A DNA stretch of 64,000 nucleotides from DASQGA01 sp038209555 (lineage in GTDB: Bacteria; Actinomycetota; Thermoleophilia; Gaiellales; Gaiellaceae): positions 42,688 through 106,687 of the forward strand of contig JBBQXP010000002.1 of NCBI GenBank assembly GCA_038209555.1. The letters are read 5' to 3'. This document shows, piece after piece, positions 40,459 to 49,591 of this stretch (its first letter is position 1; the number at the start of each line of letters is the position of its first letter). The position numbers and the translations under genes were made by a program. The notes under the pieces are model-generated. The model worked only from the letters and a program-made list of their open reading frames with translations. It was not told where the DNA came from and searched no databases.

Positions 40459-41975
40459 GCCGCTCGCTTTCGCCCGCCTGTCATCGCGATTCCGAGCTCC
40501 TCCTCGGAGACGCCGGGCTCGTACTCGCCGACGATCCTGCCCTCATAGACGACGAGGATGCGGTCGGAAAGCGACAGGATCTCTTCGAGCTCGAACGACA
40601 CGAGCAGGATCGCCCGGCCCTCGTCGCGTTCCTTGACCAGTCGGCGGTGGACGAACTCGATCGCCCCCACGTCGAGTCCACGGGTCGGCTGTGCCGCGAC
40701 CAGTATTCTCGGGTCGCGGGAGACCTCCCGCGCGATCACGACCTTCTGTTGGTTCCCGCCCGAGAGAGCCGCCGCCAGCGTCTGCGGCCTGCCCCCGCGG
40801 ACGTCGAACTCCTTCAGCAGCCGGGCGGCCCGCTCGATCAGACGGCCGGGGTACAACCACCCCCAACGTGAATTCGGCTCCTTCGCGTAGTCGTGGAGCG
40901 CGAGGTTCTCCGCGAGGGTGAAGTCGAGGACGAGGCCGCGCACCTGCCGATCCTCCGGGATGTGGCCGACGCCCGCATCGAGGCAGTCGCGCGCGTTCGC
41001 CGACGTGAGATTCTTGCCTGCGGCCATGATCGTCCCCGCTGCGGGGCTGCGAAGCCCCGTCAGGGCGTCGATCAGCTCGCTCTGACCGTTCCCGTCGACC
41101 CCGGCGATTCCAACGATCTCTCCGGCCTTCACCTCGAGCGAGACGCCGCGCACGGCCTCGAGACCGCGTTCGTCGGCGACGACGAGGTCTTCGACTTCGA
41201 GCAGCGTCTCGCGCGGCTCGGCCGGCGGCTTTTCGACGCTCAGGACGACCTCGCGCCCGACCATGAGGCGAGCCAGGCCCTCGCGGGTGGCGCCTTCCCG
41301 CGGGACCGTGTCGATCTTCTTCCCCTGCCGGAGAACGGTGATCCGGTCGGCGATCTCGAGCACTTCGTTCAGCTTGTGGCTGATGAAGATGATCGACTTC
41401 CCGTCCTCCTGGAGTGAGCGGAGGATCGCGAAGAGCTCGCTCGCCTCCTGCGGTGTCAGAACGGCTGTCGGCTCGTCGAGGATGAGAATTTCAGCGCCGC
41501 GGTAGAGCGCTTTCAGGATCTCCGCCCGCTGCTGCATCCCGACGCTGATCGAGGCAACCTTCGCCTCCGGGCGCACTGTGAGCCCGTACTGCTTCGACAG
41601 CTCGCGAACGCGCTTCTCGGCGCTCGCCAGGTCGAGGAACGGCCCCTTGGTCGGCTCCGTTGCGAGCACGATGTTCTCGGCCACCGTCATCACCGGGATG
41701 AGCATGAAGTGCTGATGCACCATCCCGATACCACGATCGATCGCGTCGCGAGGGGAGTCGATCCGTATGCGCTTGCCGCCCAGGCGGATCTCGCCCTCGT
41801 CCGGGTGGTAGAGGCCGTAGAGGATGTTCATGAGAGTCGATTTGCCGGCGCCGTTCTCGCCCAGCAGGGCGTGAACCTCGCCCTTCGCCAGCTCGAAATC
41901 GACGTGGTCGTTCGCCACGATCCCGGGAAACCGCTTCGTGATTCCCCGGAGCTCCAGAAGGGGCGCGTCAGCCAT
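40455..41975 (-). CDS. BMP-type ABC importer, duplicated ATPase
   Basis: 506 residues with two ABC domains. The first has Walker A GENGAGKST and LDEPTAVLTPQEA; the second has the altered loop GVDGNGQSEL and signature LSGGNQQKV, as in sugar/nucleoside importers of the RbsA/YufO kind. It starts at ATG 41975. A strong stem-loop separates it from the upstream binding-protein gene. Confidence 0.94.
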   Translation of the reverse strand: MADAPLLELRGITKRFPGIVANDHVDFELAKGEVHALLGENGAGKSTLMNILYGLYHPDEGEIRLGGKRIRIDSPRDAIDRGIGMVHQHFMLIPVMTVAENIVLATEPTKGPFLDLASAEKRVRELSKQYGLTVRPEAKVASISVGMQQRAEILKALYRGAEILILDEPTAVLTPQEASELFAILRSLQEDGKSIIFISHKLNEVLEIADRITVLRQGKKIDTVPREGATREGLARLMVGREVVLSVEKPPAEPRETLLEVEDLVVADERGLEAVRGVSLEVKAGEIVGIAGVDGNGQSELIDALTGLRSPAAGTIMAAGKNLTSANARDCLDAGVGHIPEDRQVRGLVLDFTLAENLALHDYAKEPNSRWGWLYPGRLIERAARLLKEFDVRGGRPQTLAAALSGGNQQKVVIAREVSRDPRILVAAQPTRGLDVGAIEFVHRRLVKERDEGRAILLVSFELEEILSLSDRILVVYEGRIVGEYEPGVSEEELGIAMTGGRKRAA

Positions 41976-41987
41976 GGCCGAGAAGAC

Positions 41988-42022
41988 TAGAGGGGGTGAC
42001 CTGCCTCAAGCCACCCCCTCTA
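41988..42022 (-). terminator. Stem-loop between binding-protein and ATPase genes
   Basis: TAGAGGGGGTG (41988-41998) pairs perfectly with CACCCCCTCTA (42012-42022) over a 13-base loop, 11 bp in all. It lies 11 bases after the binding-protein stop (42033) and 13 bases before the ATPase start (41975). Such hairpins usually cause partial termination or protect the abundant binding-protein mRNA. No long T-run follows. Confidence 0.7.
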
Positions 42023-42032
42023 CGAGGTCGTC

Positions 42033-43130
42033 CTATTCGAGCGTGGCCGGCGGGTCGATCTCGCCGGAGATGAGCTTCTGCTTCGCTGCCTCGACCGCGT
42101 CCTTGACCTCCTGCGGCACCGCAGCGCTGAACGGGGCGAGGAGCTCGGCGTCCGGGAACTCCTCGATGCCGAAGAACCGGTTCGTCCCACCCTTGAACGT
42201 GCCGTCCTGCGCGGACTTGATCGTCTCGAAGACCGCCAGCTCGAGCGGCTTCAGTGCACTCGTGATCATGCAGTCGCCGGCGAACGACTGATCGGCGTCG
42301 ACGCCGATGGCCATTACGCCCTTCTCACATGCCGCGTCAAGCGCCCCGAGGCCACAGTCGCCCGCGACCTGGAAGACGACATCGGAGCCCTGCGCGATCT
42401 GGTCGAGCGCGATCTCCTTGCACTTCGCCTGGTCGACGAAGTCCTGCGAGTAAGCGTTCAGGAGCTTCACTTTCGGGTCTGTGTCCTTGACGGCCTGCCG
42501 GAAGCCGGCGATCCAGTTGTTCACCGGAGGAATGCTGATGCCACCGACAGTCGACACGGTCCCGGTCTTCGTCATCATCGCGGCCACGACGCCCGCGAGA
42601 TACCCAGCCTCCTCAGAGGGGAACTGAAGCCCGAGCACGTTCGGCAGCGCGCAAGGCGCCTGATCCTTGCCACCGCAATCCGGCTCTTCCCCGTAGAACT
42701 GGTCGATCCCCGCGAAGTTGACGTCCGTCGCTTCCGTCGCCACCTCGACAACGGACGGCTGGATGAGGAAGCCGATTGCGACCACGAGATCGTGCCCGTC
42801 GTCGACCGCCGCCGTAAGGTTCGGCAGGTAGTCGTCGGCCGACTTGGATGCATAGACGCGGCCGTCGACGCCCAGCTCCGTCTGCGCCCGCTCGAAGCCG
42901 TTGATCGAGAACTCGTTGAACCCCCGGTCGGTGAGCCCGCCCGTGTCGGAGACCATCCCGACCGAGATCTTCTCGCCCCCCGTTCCACCCTCGGTTGTGC
43001 CGCTCTCGGACGGCGTGCCGCTGGTGTCGGTGCTGTCGTCGCCGCCGCCGCCGCAGCCGGCCGCAGCCAGCGCCAGCACGAACGCAGCGATCAAGAGCAA
43101 AGCCCAGGGCAGCTTTCGCATGACGTTCAC
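42033..43130 (-). CDS. BMP-family nucleoside-binding lipoprotein
   Basis: 365 residues. Signal peptide with lipobox LALAAAGC, then a Thr/Gly/Ser linker and a BMP (basic membrane protein/PnrA) domain: VGMVSDTGGLTDRGFNEFSI, QFPSEEAGYLAG and AIGVDADQSF. PnrA-type proteins bind purine nucleosides. The GTG at 43130 is preceded by AGGAGG, four bases away; an ATG three codons later has less suitable spacing. Nearby nucleoside hydrolase and ribokinase genes support nucleosides as the substrate. Confidence 0.92.
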   Translation of the reverse strand: MNVMRKLPWALLLIAAFVLALAAAGCGGGGDDSTDTSGTPSESGTTEGGTGGEKISVGMVSDTGGLTDRGFNEFSINGFERAQTELGVDGRVYASKSADDYLPNLTAAVDDGHDLVVAIGFLIQPSVVEVATEATDVNFAGIDQFYGEEPDCGGKDQAPCALPNVLGLQFPSEEAGYLAGVVAAMMTKTGTVSTVGGISIPPVNNWIAGFRQAVKDTDPKVKLLNAYSQDFVDQAKCKEIALDQIAQGSDVVFQVAGDCGLGALDAACEKGVMAIGVDADQSFAGDCMITSALKPLELAVFETIKSAQDGTFKGGTNRFFGIEEFPDAELLAPFSAAVPQEVKDAVEAAKQKLISGEIDPPATLE

Positions 43131-43222
43131 GGAACCTCCTTGTAGCCCAAATCCCAAAGTGGATCGCCGGATGCTATCGCCCACGGCGACCCCTTCGCTA
43201 GGACGGGGGATCCCGAGGTTCG

Positions 43223-45442
43223 TTAGTGGGCAACGCGTTCGGCGGCGGCCGCGACCACCCGGTCGAGCTCCGCCTCGCCGATCAGAACACGACGGGGCTT
43301 CGAGCCCTCGTAACCGGAGATGATCCCTCGGCGCTCCAGCATGTCGACGAGGCGCCCCGCCCGCGTGTAGCCGACCCGCAGTCGCCGCTGGAGGAGCGAG
43401 ACCGACGCGGTCTGCGTCTGGACGACGATCTCGATCGCCCGGTCGAGCAAGGGATCCTCGTCTGGGTCGAATTCGCCGTCGGATTCGTCGTCCACAACGA
43501 CAACCGGAGCCTCGAGGAGCGACTCGTCAAGTTCCTGCTCGCGCTGTCCGCGGCATTGCTCGACGATGAGCGCGATCTCCTCCTCGCTCACGTAGGCGCC
43601 CTGGACGCGCTGCAGGCGTGAGGTTCCGAGCGGCTTGAAGAGCATGTCGCCCTGCCCGAGGAGGCTCTCGGCCCCGGAGGTGTCCAGGATGACGCGGCTA
43701 TCGGTCATGCTCGAGACGGCGAAGGCGATCCGCGAGGGAACGTTGGCCTTGATCATCCCGGTGATGACGTCGACCGACGGGCGCTGCGTCGCCAGAACGA
43801 GATGGATGCCGACGGCGCGGGACTTCTGCGCCAGGCGGATGACGGCGTCCTCGACCTCCTGCGGCGAGATCATCATCAGGTCTGCAAGCTCGTCGATCAC
43901 GACGAGGAGGTAGGGCAGCGGCTCGTCTCCGCGCGTGACGAGGGCCTTGTTCAGCTCCGACAGATTCCGCGCGCGTGCAAGGCTCATCCGCTCGTACCGG
44001 CGCTCCATCTCCGCGAGGATGTTGGCAAGGACGGCCGCGGCGGCCTTCGCATTCGAGACCACCGGCGTCAAGAGATGCGGGATCGACTCGTAGAGCCCGA
44101 GCTCGACTCGCTTCGGGTCGACGAGGATCATCCGAACCTGGTCGGGCGTGGACCGCAGGAGGATCGAGCAGATCATCGTGTTGAGGCAGCCCGACTTGCC
44201 CGAGCCGGTCGTGCCCGCGATCAGGATGTGTGGCATCCGGGCGAGATCGGCCCACACGGACGCTCCCGAGATGTCCTTCCCGAGCCAGACCGAGACCGGG
44301 CTGGCAGCGGCGGGGAACTCGTCGTAGATGTCGCCGAGGGTGACGATGTTGGGCGCGAGGTTCGGAACCTCGACTCCGACCGCCTGCTTCCCGGGAATCG
44401 GCGCAAGAATGCGGATCTCCGTCGTCGCGAGTGCGTAGGCGAGGTCGTCCTTGAGCGCCGCGACCTTCCCCACTTTCGTCCCCGGAGCGAGCTGAAGCTC
44501 GTAGCGCGTCACCCGCGGTCCCGAGACCTGGCCCGAGAGGGTGGCCTCGACCCCGAAGTTCGCAAGCGCCTGGACGAGCGCCTCGGCGGTGCGCTCCATT
44601 GCCTTGGCCGGCTGACCGCCGGCGGGGCGCGAGCGCTTGAGCACGCCGGCGTCCGGAAGCCGGTACGCCTCGCCGTCCGAGCTTCCGGCCGGGACGAACG
44701 GGAGGGGCTCCTGCGAGCCGGAGTCGGATTCCTGCGTGTCGTCGAGCTGGGCGGCAAGATTGACGGCGGGCACGTGCTCCGACTGGTGATCCGAGACCAG
44801 ATCCGGATAGGCGGTGGCACCGTCGACCGGCGGTCTAGACGGCTCGGCCGCCGGTGCGGGCTCCGGAGGAAGCGCGGGCCGTGGGCGCTGGACGGTGCGG
44901 CGCGCGACGGCGGCGGTCTCGCGCGCGGCGCGTGCGGACCGGCGCAGGACGGCACCGACGGAAGCGCCGGTGACGAGGATCGCGCCGGCGCTGAAGGCGA
45001 ATGTCCCGAGGAGGAACGTGCCGGTCTGCCCGATCAGGCTGCCGAGGGTCGACTCGAGAGCGTCGCCGAGCGCTCCGCCGCGGTCGCTTCCGAGCAGGGC
45101 GAGGACACCGAAGGCAAGAAGCACGATCCCGGTCCGGAAGGGCTTCACGTCGACGAGGCCCGAGCGGGCGACCATCAGGCCCCCCACGCCTACGAGAGCA
45201 AATGGCAGGGCGAAGCGAGCGCCGCCCACGGCGTCTGCAAGGGCGTCGTCGACGTTCTCCCCGACGACGCCGCCGTCCCAGCCGAAGAGGAGGACGGCCG
45301 CGAGAAAAATCCCGGCGCAGGCGAGGCCGAGCCCGATCAGCTCGGGGTGGGCGGCCGCATGCTTGACCCGTGACCGTCGCTTCTTCTTCACGCGCGCGGG
45401 TGTGCGGGGACGCAGCTTCCTAGCGGGCTTTCGCTTCGCCAT
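43223..45442 (-). CDS. ftsK: DNA translocase FtsK/SpoIIIE
   Basis: 739 residues: basic N-terminus, four membrane helices (~40-170), a linker, motor domain with Walker A IAGTTGSGKSG and LVDPKRVELGLY, and a C-terminal winged-helix gamma domain (LLQRRLRVGYTRAGRLVDMLERRGI). It pumps DNA at division and, through the gamma domain, aligns to polar DNA motifs and activates XerCD at dif. A dif-like site lies at 10746-10773. It interrupts the nucleoside genes on either side. Confidence 0.95.
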   Translation of the reverse strand: MAKRKPARKLRPRTPARVKKKRRSRVKHAAAHPELIGLGLACAGIFLAAVLLFGWDGGVVGENVDDALADAVGGARFALPFALVGVGGLMVARSGLVDVKPFRTGIVLLAFGVLALLGSDRGGALGDALESTLGSLIGQTGTFLLGTFAFSAGAILVTGASVGAVLRRSARAARETAAVARRTVQRPRPALPPEPAPAAEPSRPPVDGATAYPDLVSDHQSEHVPAVNLAAQLDDTQESDSGSQEPLPFVPAGSSDGEAYRLPDAGVLKRSRPAGGQPAKAMERTAEALVQALANFGVEATLSGQVSGPRVTRYELQLAPGTKVGKVAALKDDLAYALATTEIRILAPIPGKQAVGVEVPNLAPNIVTLGDIYDEFPAAASPVSVWLGKDISGASVWADLARMPHILIAGTTGSGKSGCLNTMICSILLRSTPDQVRMILVDPKRVELGLYESIPHLLTPVVSNAKAAAAVLANILAEMERRYERMSLARARNLSELNKALVTRGDEPLPYLLVVIDELADLMMISPQEVEDAVIRLAQKSRAVGIHLVLATQRPSVDVITGMIKANVPSRIAFAVSSMTDSRVILDTSGAESLLGQGDMLFKPLGTSRLQRVQGAYVSEEEIALIVEQCRGQREQELDESLLEAPVVVVDDESDGEFDPDEDPLLDRAIEIVVQTQTASVSLLQRRLRVGYTRAGRLVDMLERRGIISGYEGSKPRRVLIGEAELDRVVAAAAERVAH

Positions 45443-45487
45443 GCCAGCCCTTTCGCGGGCGGGCGGCGTGCTCCTGCCCCCGGGAAC

Positions 45488-46420
45488 CTAGGGAAAGCCG
45501 GCGAGCCGCTCGACGAGGACCTCGAGAAATGCCTCCGAGTCGATCTCCACCCCGACAGCGCAGTTGGCCTCTCGATCGGTGCGCCGCCAGAGATCGACGA
45601 CGGTCCGCCCGCGGCAGAGCTCGGAGTCGGTTTCGACGACGACGTTCCGGCGCAGCGTTTTGACGAGCTCGGGCCGGGCGACGTAGGCCACCGCCACAGC
45701 GTCGTGGACCGGCGAGCCTGGGAAGTTGTACGTCTCCTCGTGAAAGCGGTGATAGAAGGCGAACAGGTCCGCCACGAAGGCACCGGTGCGACCGGACGCG
45801 CGCAGGCGGTCTGCGTGCTCCGGCAGGAGCAGTGCCTTATGGGTGACGTCGAGGCCGATCATCGTCACGTCGAGGCCGCTCGAGAAGACTCGCGCCGCCG
45901 CCTCCGGATCCGCCCAGATGTTGAACTCGGCGGCCGGGGTGACGTTTCCCTCCGCGATCGCACCGCCCATGAGGACGATCCGGTCGACCAGCCCGGCCGC
46001 CTCGGGACACCGCTCGATGAGGAGCGCGACATTCGTCAGGGGCCCGGTTGCAACGAGCGTGACTGGCACGTCGATCGCGCAAATTCGGCCCGCAATGAAG
46101 TTGACTGCATCGTCCTCGACGGCGGCTCCCTTCGGCTCGGGCAGGTCGGGCCCGTCGAGGCCGCTTTCTCCGTGCACGTCGCTGGCGACGTATGCATCCC
46201 GCTCGAGGGGGCGATCCGCCCCGGCAGCCACGGGAATGTCTCCGCGGCCGACGAGCTCGAGCACCCTGAGCGCGTTGGCCGTGGTCTTTGCGAGCGTCTG
46301 GTTCCCCGCGACGGTGGTGACGCCGAGAAGCTCGAGCTCGGGGCTCGCGAGCGCGAGGAGCATCGCCATCGCGTCGTCGTGGCCGGGATCGCAGTCGAGG
46401 AGGATCGGCGTGGCCATCAA
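45488..46420 (-). CDS. Nucleoside hydrolase (IunH type)
   Basis: 310 residues. N-terminal PILLDCDPGHDDAMAML is the calcium-binding DxDxxxDD motif of inosine-uridine-preferring nucleoside hydrolases. LVATGPLTNVALL, VLMGGAIAEGNVTPAAEFNIWADPEAA and PGSPVHDAVAVAY are further conserved blocks. It releases ribose and free base. Its start overlaps the ribokinase stop by four bases, so both are probably co-transcribed. Confidence 0.94.
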   Translation of the reverse strand: MMATPILLDCDPGHDDAMAMLLALASPELELLGVTTVAGNQTLAKTTANALRVLELVGRGDIPVAAGADRPLERDAYVASDVHGESGLDGPDLPEPKGAAVEDDAVNFIAGRICAIDVPVTLVATGPLTNVALLIERCPEAAGLVDRIVLMGGAIAEGNVTPAAEFNIWADPEAAARVFSSGLDVTMIGLDVTHKALLLPEHADRLRASGRTGAFVADLFAFYHRFHEETYNFPGSPVHDAVAVAYVARPELVKTLRRNVVVETDSELCRGRTVVDLWRRTDREANCAVGVEIDSEAFLEVLVERLAGFP

Positions 46421-47268
46421 CCGCTGAGTATGGCGTCGACCTCAGCCGCCGTGGGCAGGGAGCTCTGGGCCCCGGGGCGGGAAGCTGCGATGGCACCCGC
46501 GGCGCACGCGCGTAGGAGTGCCTCCTCTCGAGAACGACCTTCGAGGAGGGACACCGCCAGGCAGGCGCAGAACGCGTCCCCGGCTGCCGTGCCGTCCACA
46601 GCGTCCACCCCCGGCGGGACGGCGCGTGCGATCTCGTTTCCATCCTCGAGCAGGAGCGCCCCCTCGGCGCCCAGCGTCAGCGCGAAGAGCCCGTCGAGCG
46701 GCGTCGAGCCGAGCGTCTCGAGCTCGAATGAGTTCGCGACGATCAGGTCAGCTCGCGCCAGCACCTCCTCGGGCACGATCCGCGCCGGGGCGGCGTTCAG
46801 GCAGAACATGCCGCGGGTCTGCTCGGCGGCAGCCGTAACCGCCTCGATCGGAACCTCGAGCTGGCACAGCACCCCGTCGGCGTCTGCGAGGTCGAAGGCG
46901 TCCGCGCCGAGAGCCCGGTTGGCCCCCGGGGCGACGACGATCTGGTTGTCGCCACGCTGCGAGACGACGATCATGGCGAGGCCGGTCGGCTCGCCCGCCG
47001 CGATTCGGAGCCCCGTGAGATCCACGCCGGCACCCTCCAACCCACGCCTCGCCTCGGCCGCGATCTCGTCGTCTCCCACGCAACCCACGAACCGCACCTC
47101 GGCCCCCAGGCGAGCAGCTGCCACCGCCTGGTTGGCGCCCTTCCCGCCCGGGACCCGGGAGAGCTCCGCGTCGGTCAGCGTCTCGCCGGGACGAGGCAAG
47201 CGCTCGACGCTCGCGACCAGGTCGAGGTTGATACTTCCGACGACGGTGATGCGCGGACGCGCCGCCAC
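46417..47268 (-). CDS. rbsK: Ribokinase
   Basis: 283 residues, PfkB family. VVGSINLDLVASVERLPRPGET and RVPGGKGANQAVAAARLGA are the N-terminal signatures; VDGTAAGDAFCACLA is the C-terminal site with the catalytic Asp. It phosphorylates ribose made by the adjacent nucleoside hydrolase. The family also includes other sugar kinases, but the context supports ribose. Confidence 0.92.
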   Translation of the reverse strand: MAARPRITVVGSINLDLVASVERLPRPGETLTDAELSRVPGGKGANQAVAAARLGAEVRFVGCVGDDEIAAEARRGLEGAGVDLTGLRIAAGEPTGLAMIVVSQRGDNQIVVAPGANRALGADAFDLADADGVLCQLEVPIEAVTAAAEQTRGMFCLNAAPARIVPEEVLARADLIVANSFELETLGSTPLDGLFALTLGAEGALLLEDGNEIARAVPPGVDAVDGTAAGDAFCACLAVSLLEGRSREEALLRACAAGAIAASRPGAQSSLPTAAEVDAILSG

Positions 47269-47278
47269 CTAGGAAGCC

Positions 47279-47830
47279 TTAGGCGGCGAGGGCCCGGAGA
47301 TCCTCGACCGCGCCTCCAAAGAGGTTCTCACGCAGGTCGAAGAGACCGGCCCACAGGGACGAGCGGTCGGGCACGGTTTCCATCCGGGCCGACGTCGCGA
47401 GGCCCTGAAGCGCCCGGACGAGCACCGCCAGCTCGAGGTACGCCTGTGCCACCCGTCGCGGACATGCGGTCACGCCCGCCCGGCGGAGGACGTCCTCCCA
47501 CTCGAGCACCTCCCCCGGTCCAGGCTCGCCGTACCACGAACGGCCCTCGGCGCCTTCCGGCTCGAGCTCGAGGAGGAAGCGTCCAAGCGGTCGTTCGAGA
47601 CCGGCGAGCGCGGTCTCGGCCCGCTCGGCAGCGCGCCGCAGTGCGGCCTCGCGACGTGGGACCGTCGAAGGCTCGGGTTCACCTCTCGCCCAACGGTCGA
47701 GCAGTCGGCAGAAGGCCAGTGCAGCCACTTCGCTGGCCGTCAAGGAGCGGATGAGCTTCGTCGCGGTCGGGTCGGACACGCCGTAGCAGCGCACAAGGCC
47801 GGGCCAGCCGAGCGTAGTCGCGTTGTTCAT
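47279..47830 (-). CDS. Hypothetical soluble protein
   Basis: 183 residues, no family recognised. It is helical, Leu/Ala/Arg/Glu-rich, with one short aromatic loop (RSWYGEPGPGE). The ATG at 47830 is favoured over a GTG two codons upstream because AAAGG lies seven bases before it. It sits between RNase J and ribokinase, 10 bases from the latter, and may share its transcript. Third-position GC is high. Confidence 0.7.
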   Translation of the reverse strand: MNNATTLGWPGLVRCYGVSDPTATKLIRSLTASEVAALAFCRLLDRWARGEPEPSTVPRREAALRRAAERAETALAGLERPLGRFLLELEPEGAEGRSWYGEPGPGEVLEWEDVLRRAGVTACPRRVAQAYLELAVLVRALQGLATSARMETVPDRSSLWAGLFDLRENLFGGAVEDLRALAA

Positions 47831-47863
47831 ACCCACACCTTTACAGCAAGGACACGGACTCGG

Positions 47864-49525
47864 CTACACCTCAACGACAACCGGGAGGATCATGGGCCGG
47901 CGCCCGGTGCGCTCGTAGACGAGCTGGCTAACCGCGTCCTGGATGTGCTCCTGAAGGAGCTTCAGCTCGGTGACGCCGTCCGCGTAGCATTCGGCGAGGG
48001 TTTCCGCGACTTCCTCGCGGGCCTCCTCGAAGAGCTCGCTGTCTGTCTCGGCGAAGCCGCGGGCGATCACCTCGGGTGGGACGGGCCCTCTCCCGTTTCC
48101 CGATCCCACCGTCGCGACCACGATCAGGACGCCGCTCTCGGAGAGGTGACGCCGGTCACGCAACGCTCCGTCCTTCACGTCTCCCGAACCGGCCCGGTCG
48201 ACGAAGATGCTTCCGACGTCGACCTGGTCGACGATGCGAGCGCGCCCGTCGGAGAGCTCCACGACGGAGCCGTTCTCGCCGAGGATGACGCGGTCCGGCT
48301 CGACGCCGGCATCGCGCGCGAGCCGGCCATGGGCCGCCAGCATCCTGAACTCCCCGTGCACAGGCATGACGTTTCGCGGCCGAAGGAGCGCCAAGACGGT
48401 ACGAATCTCGTCGGCGTTTCCGTGGCCGGAGGTGTGCACGTTCGCGATCTCCTGGTGCAGCACCTCCGCGCCGGACCTTGTGAGGCGGTTGATCGTGTCG
48501 TGGACGCGCAGCTCATTTCCGGGCACCGGCTTCGCTGAGATGATCACGGTGTCGCCCGCCTCCACCTCGACGTGCTGGTGATCGTGGTAGGCGATGCGGG
48601 TCAGCGCCGAAAGTGGCTCACCCTGGCTCCCCGTGCAGAGAATGAGCGTCTCCTCCGGACGAAGCTCGCCGAGGTCAGCGGGCTTCACGAGCAGCTCCTC
48701 GGGAACGTCGATGTAGCCGAGGTTTCGCGCGATGTTGACGTTCTTCCTGAGCGAGCGGCCGACGAGGGAAACCTTCCGACCTGTCTCGATCGCGACGTCG
48801 ATCGCCTGTTGCACCCGGTGCACGTTGGAGGCGAAGGACGCGATCACGACCCGCCCGCCCCGGGCCGGGATGATCTGACGGAATGCCTCACCGACCGTGC
48901 GCTCCGACGGAGTCACGCCGGGCCTCTCCGCGTTTGTCGAATCTCCGAGCAGAAGCTCGACACCGAGGTTCCCGAGCTCCGCAAGCTTGCCGACGTCGGT
49001 TCGGAAGCCGTCGACGGGGGTGTGGTCGATCTTGTAGTCGCCCGTATGGACGACGCGCCCCCCAGGTGTCTCGAATGAGAGCGCGACCGCGTCGGGAATC
49101 GAGTGCGCCATGCGCGCAAAGTCCGTGCGGTAGGGCCCGATCTGAACCGGCCCGCGCTCAGGCTCGATCTCGAGGAGGTCCGCCGCCCGGAGCAGCCCGT
49201 GCTCGTCGAGCTTCGACTTCACGAGCCCGAGTGTGAGGCGTGTGCCCCAGACCTGCGGAATCTCCACCTCGCGCATCAGGTACGGCAGCGCCCCTACGTG
49301 GTCCTCGTGCGCGTGCGTGAGGACGACCGCGCGGATGTCCTTCGCCCGCTCCCGCAAGAGAGCGAAGTCGGGGAGAACGAGGTCGACGCCGAGGTGCTCG
49401 TCACGCGGGAAGGAGAGGCCGGCGTCGACCACGACGATGCCGCCCTCGCTCTCGATCGCGGTCATGTTCTTGCCGACCTCGCCGAGGCCGCCAAGCGGGG
49501 TTATGCGCGTCCAGGCCGAGCTCAC
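47864..49525 (-). CDS. rnj: Ribonuclease J
   Basis: 553 residues, metallo-beta-lactamase/beta-CASP fold. Metal motif HAHEDHVGALPY, then HTGDYKIDHTPVDG, GDSTNAERPG and VHTSGHGNADEIR (beta-CASP His). The C-terminal part carries the RNase J-specific domain. It has endo- and 5'-exoribonuclease activity and acts in mRNA and rRNA processing. It is the usual neighbour of dapA in many Gram-positives, as here. Confidence 0.95.
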   Translation of the reverse strand: MSSAWTRITPLGGLGEVGKNMTAIESEGGIVVVDAGLSFPRDEHLGVDLVLPDFALLRERAKDIRAVVLTHAHEDHVGALPYLMREVEIPQVWGTRLTLGLVKSKLDEHGLLRAADLLEIEPERGPVQIGPYRTDFARMAHSIPDAVALSFETPGGRVVHTGDYKIDHTPVDGFRTDVGKLAELGNLGVELLLGDSTNAERPGVTPSERTVGEAFRQIIPARGGRVVIASFASNVHRVQQAIDVAIETGRKVSLVGRSLRKNVNIARNLGYIDVPEELLVKPADLGELRPEETLILCTGSQGEPLSALTRIAYHDHQHVEVEAGDTVIISAKPVPGNELRVHDTINRLTRSGAEVLHQEIANVHTSGHGNADEIRTVLALLRPRNVMPVHGEFRMLAAHGRLARDAGVEPDRVILGENGSVVELSDGRARIVDQVDVGSIFVDRAGSGDVKDGALRDRRHLSESGVLIVVATVGSGNGRGPVPPEVIARGFAETDSELFEEAREEVAETLAECYADGVTELKLLQEHIQDAVSQLVYERTGRRPMILPVVVEV

Positions 49526-49591
49526 CGGGGCAGTGTACTTCTCGTCCGAAGCGCTTCCCGCGCAGGGTTCGCCAAGGTCACCCGCGGGACG

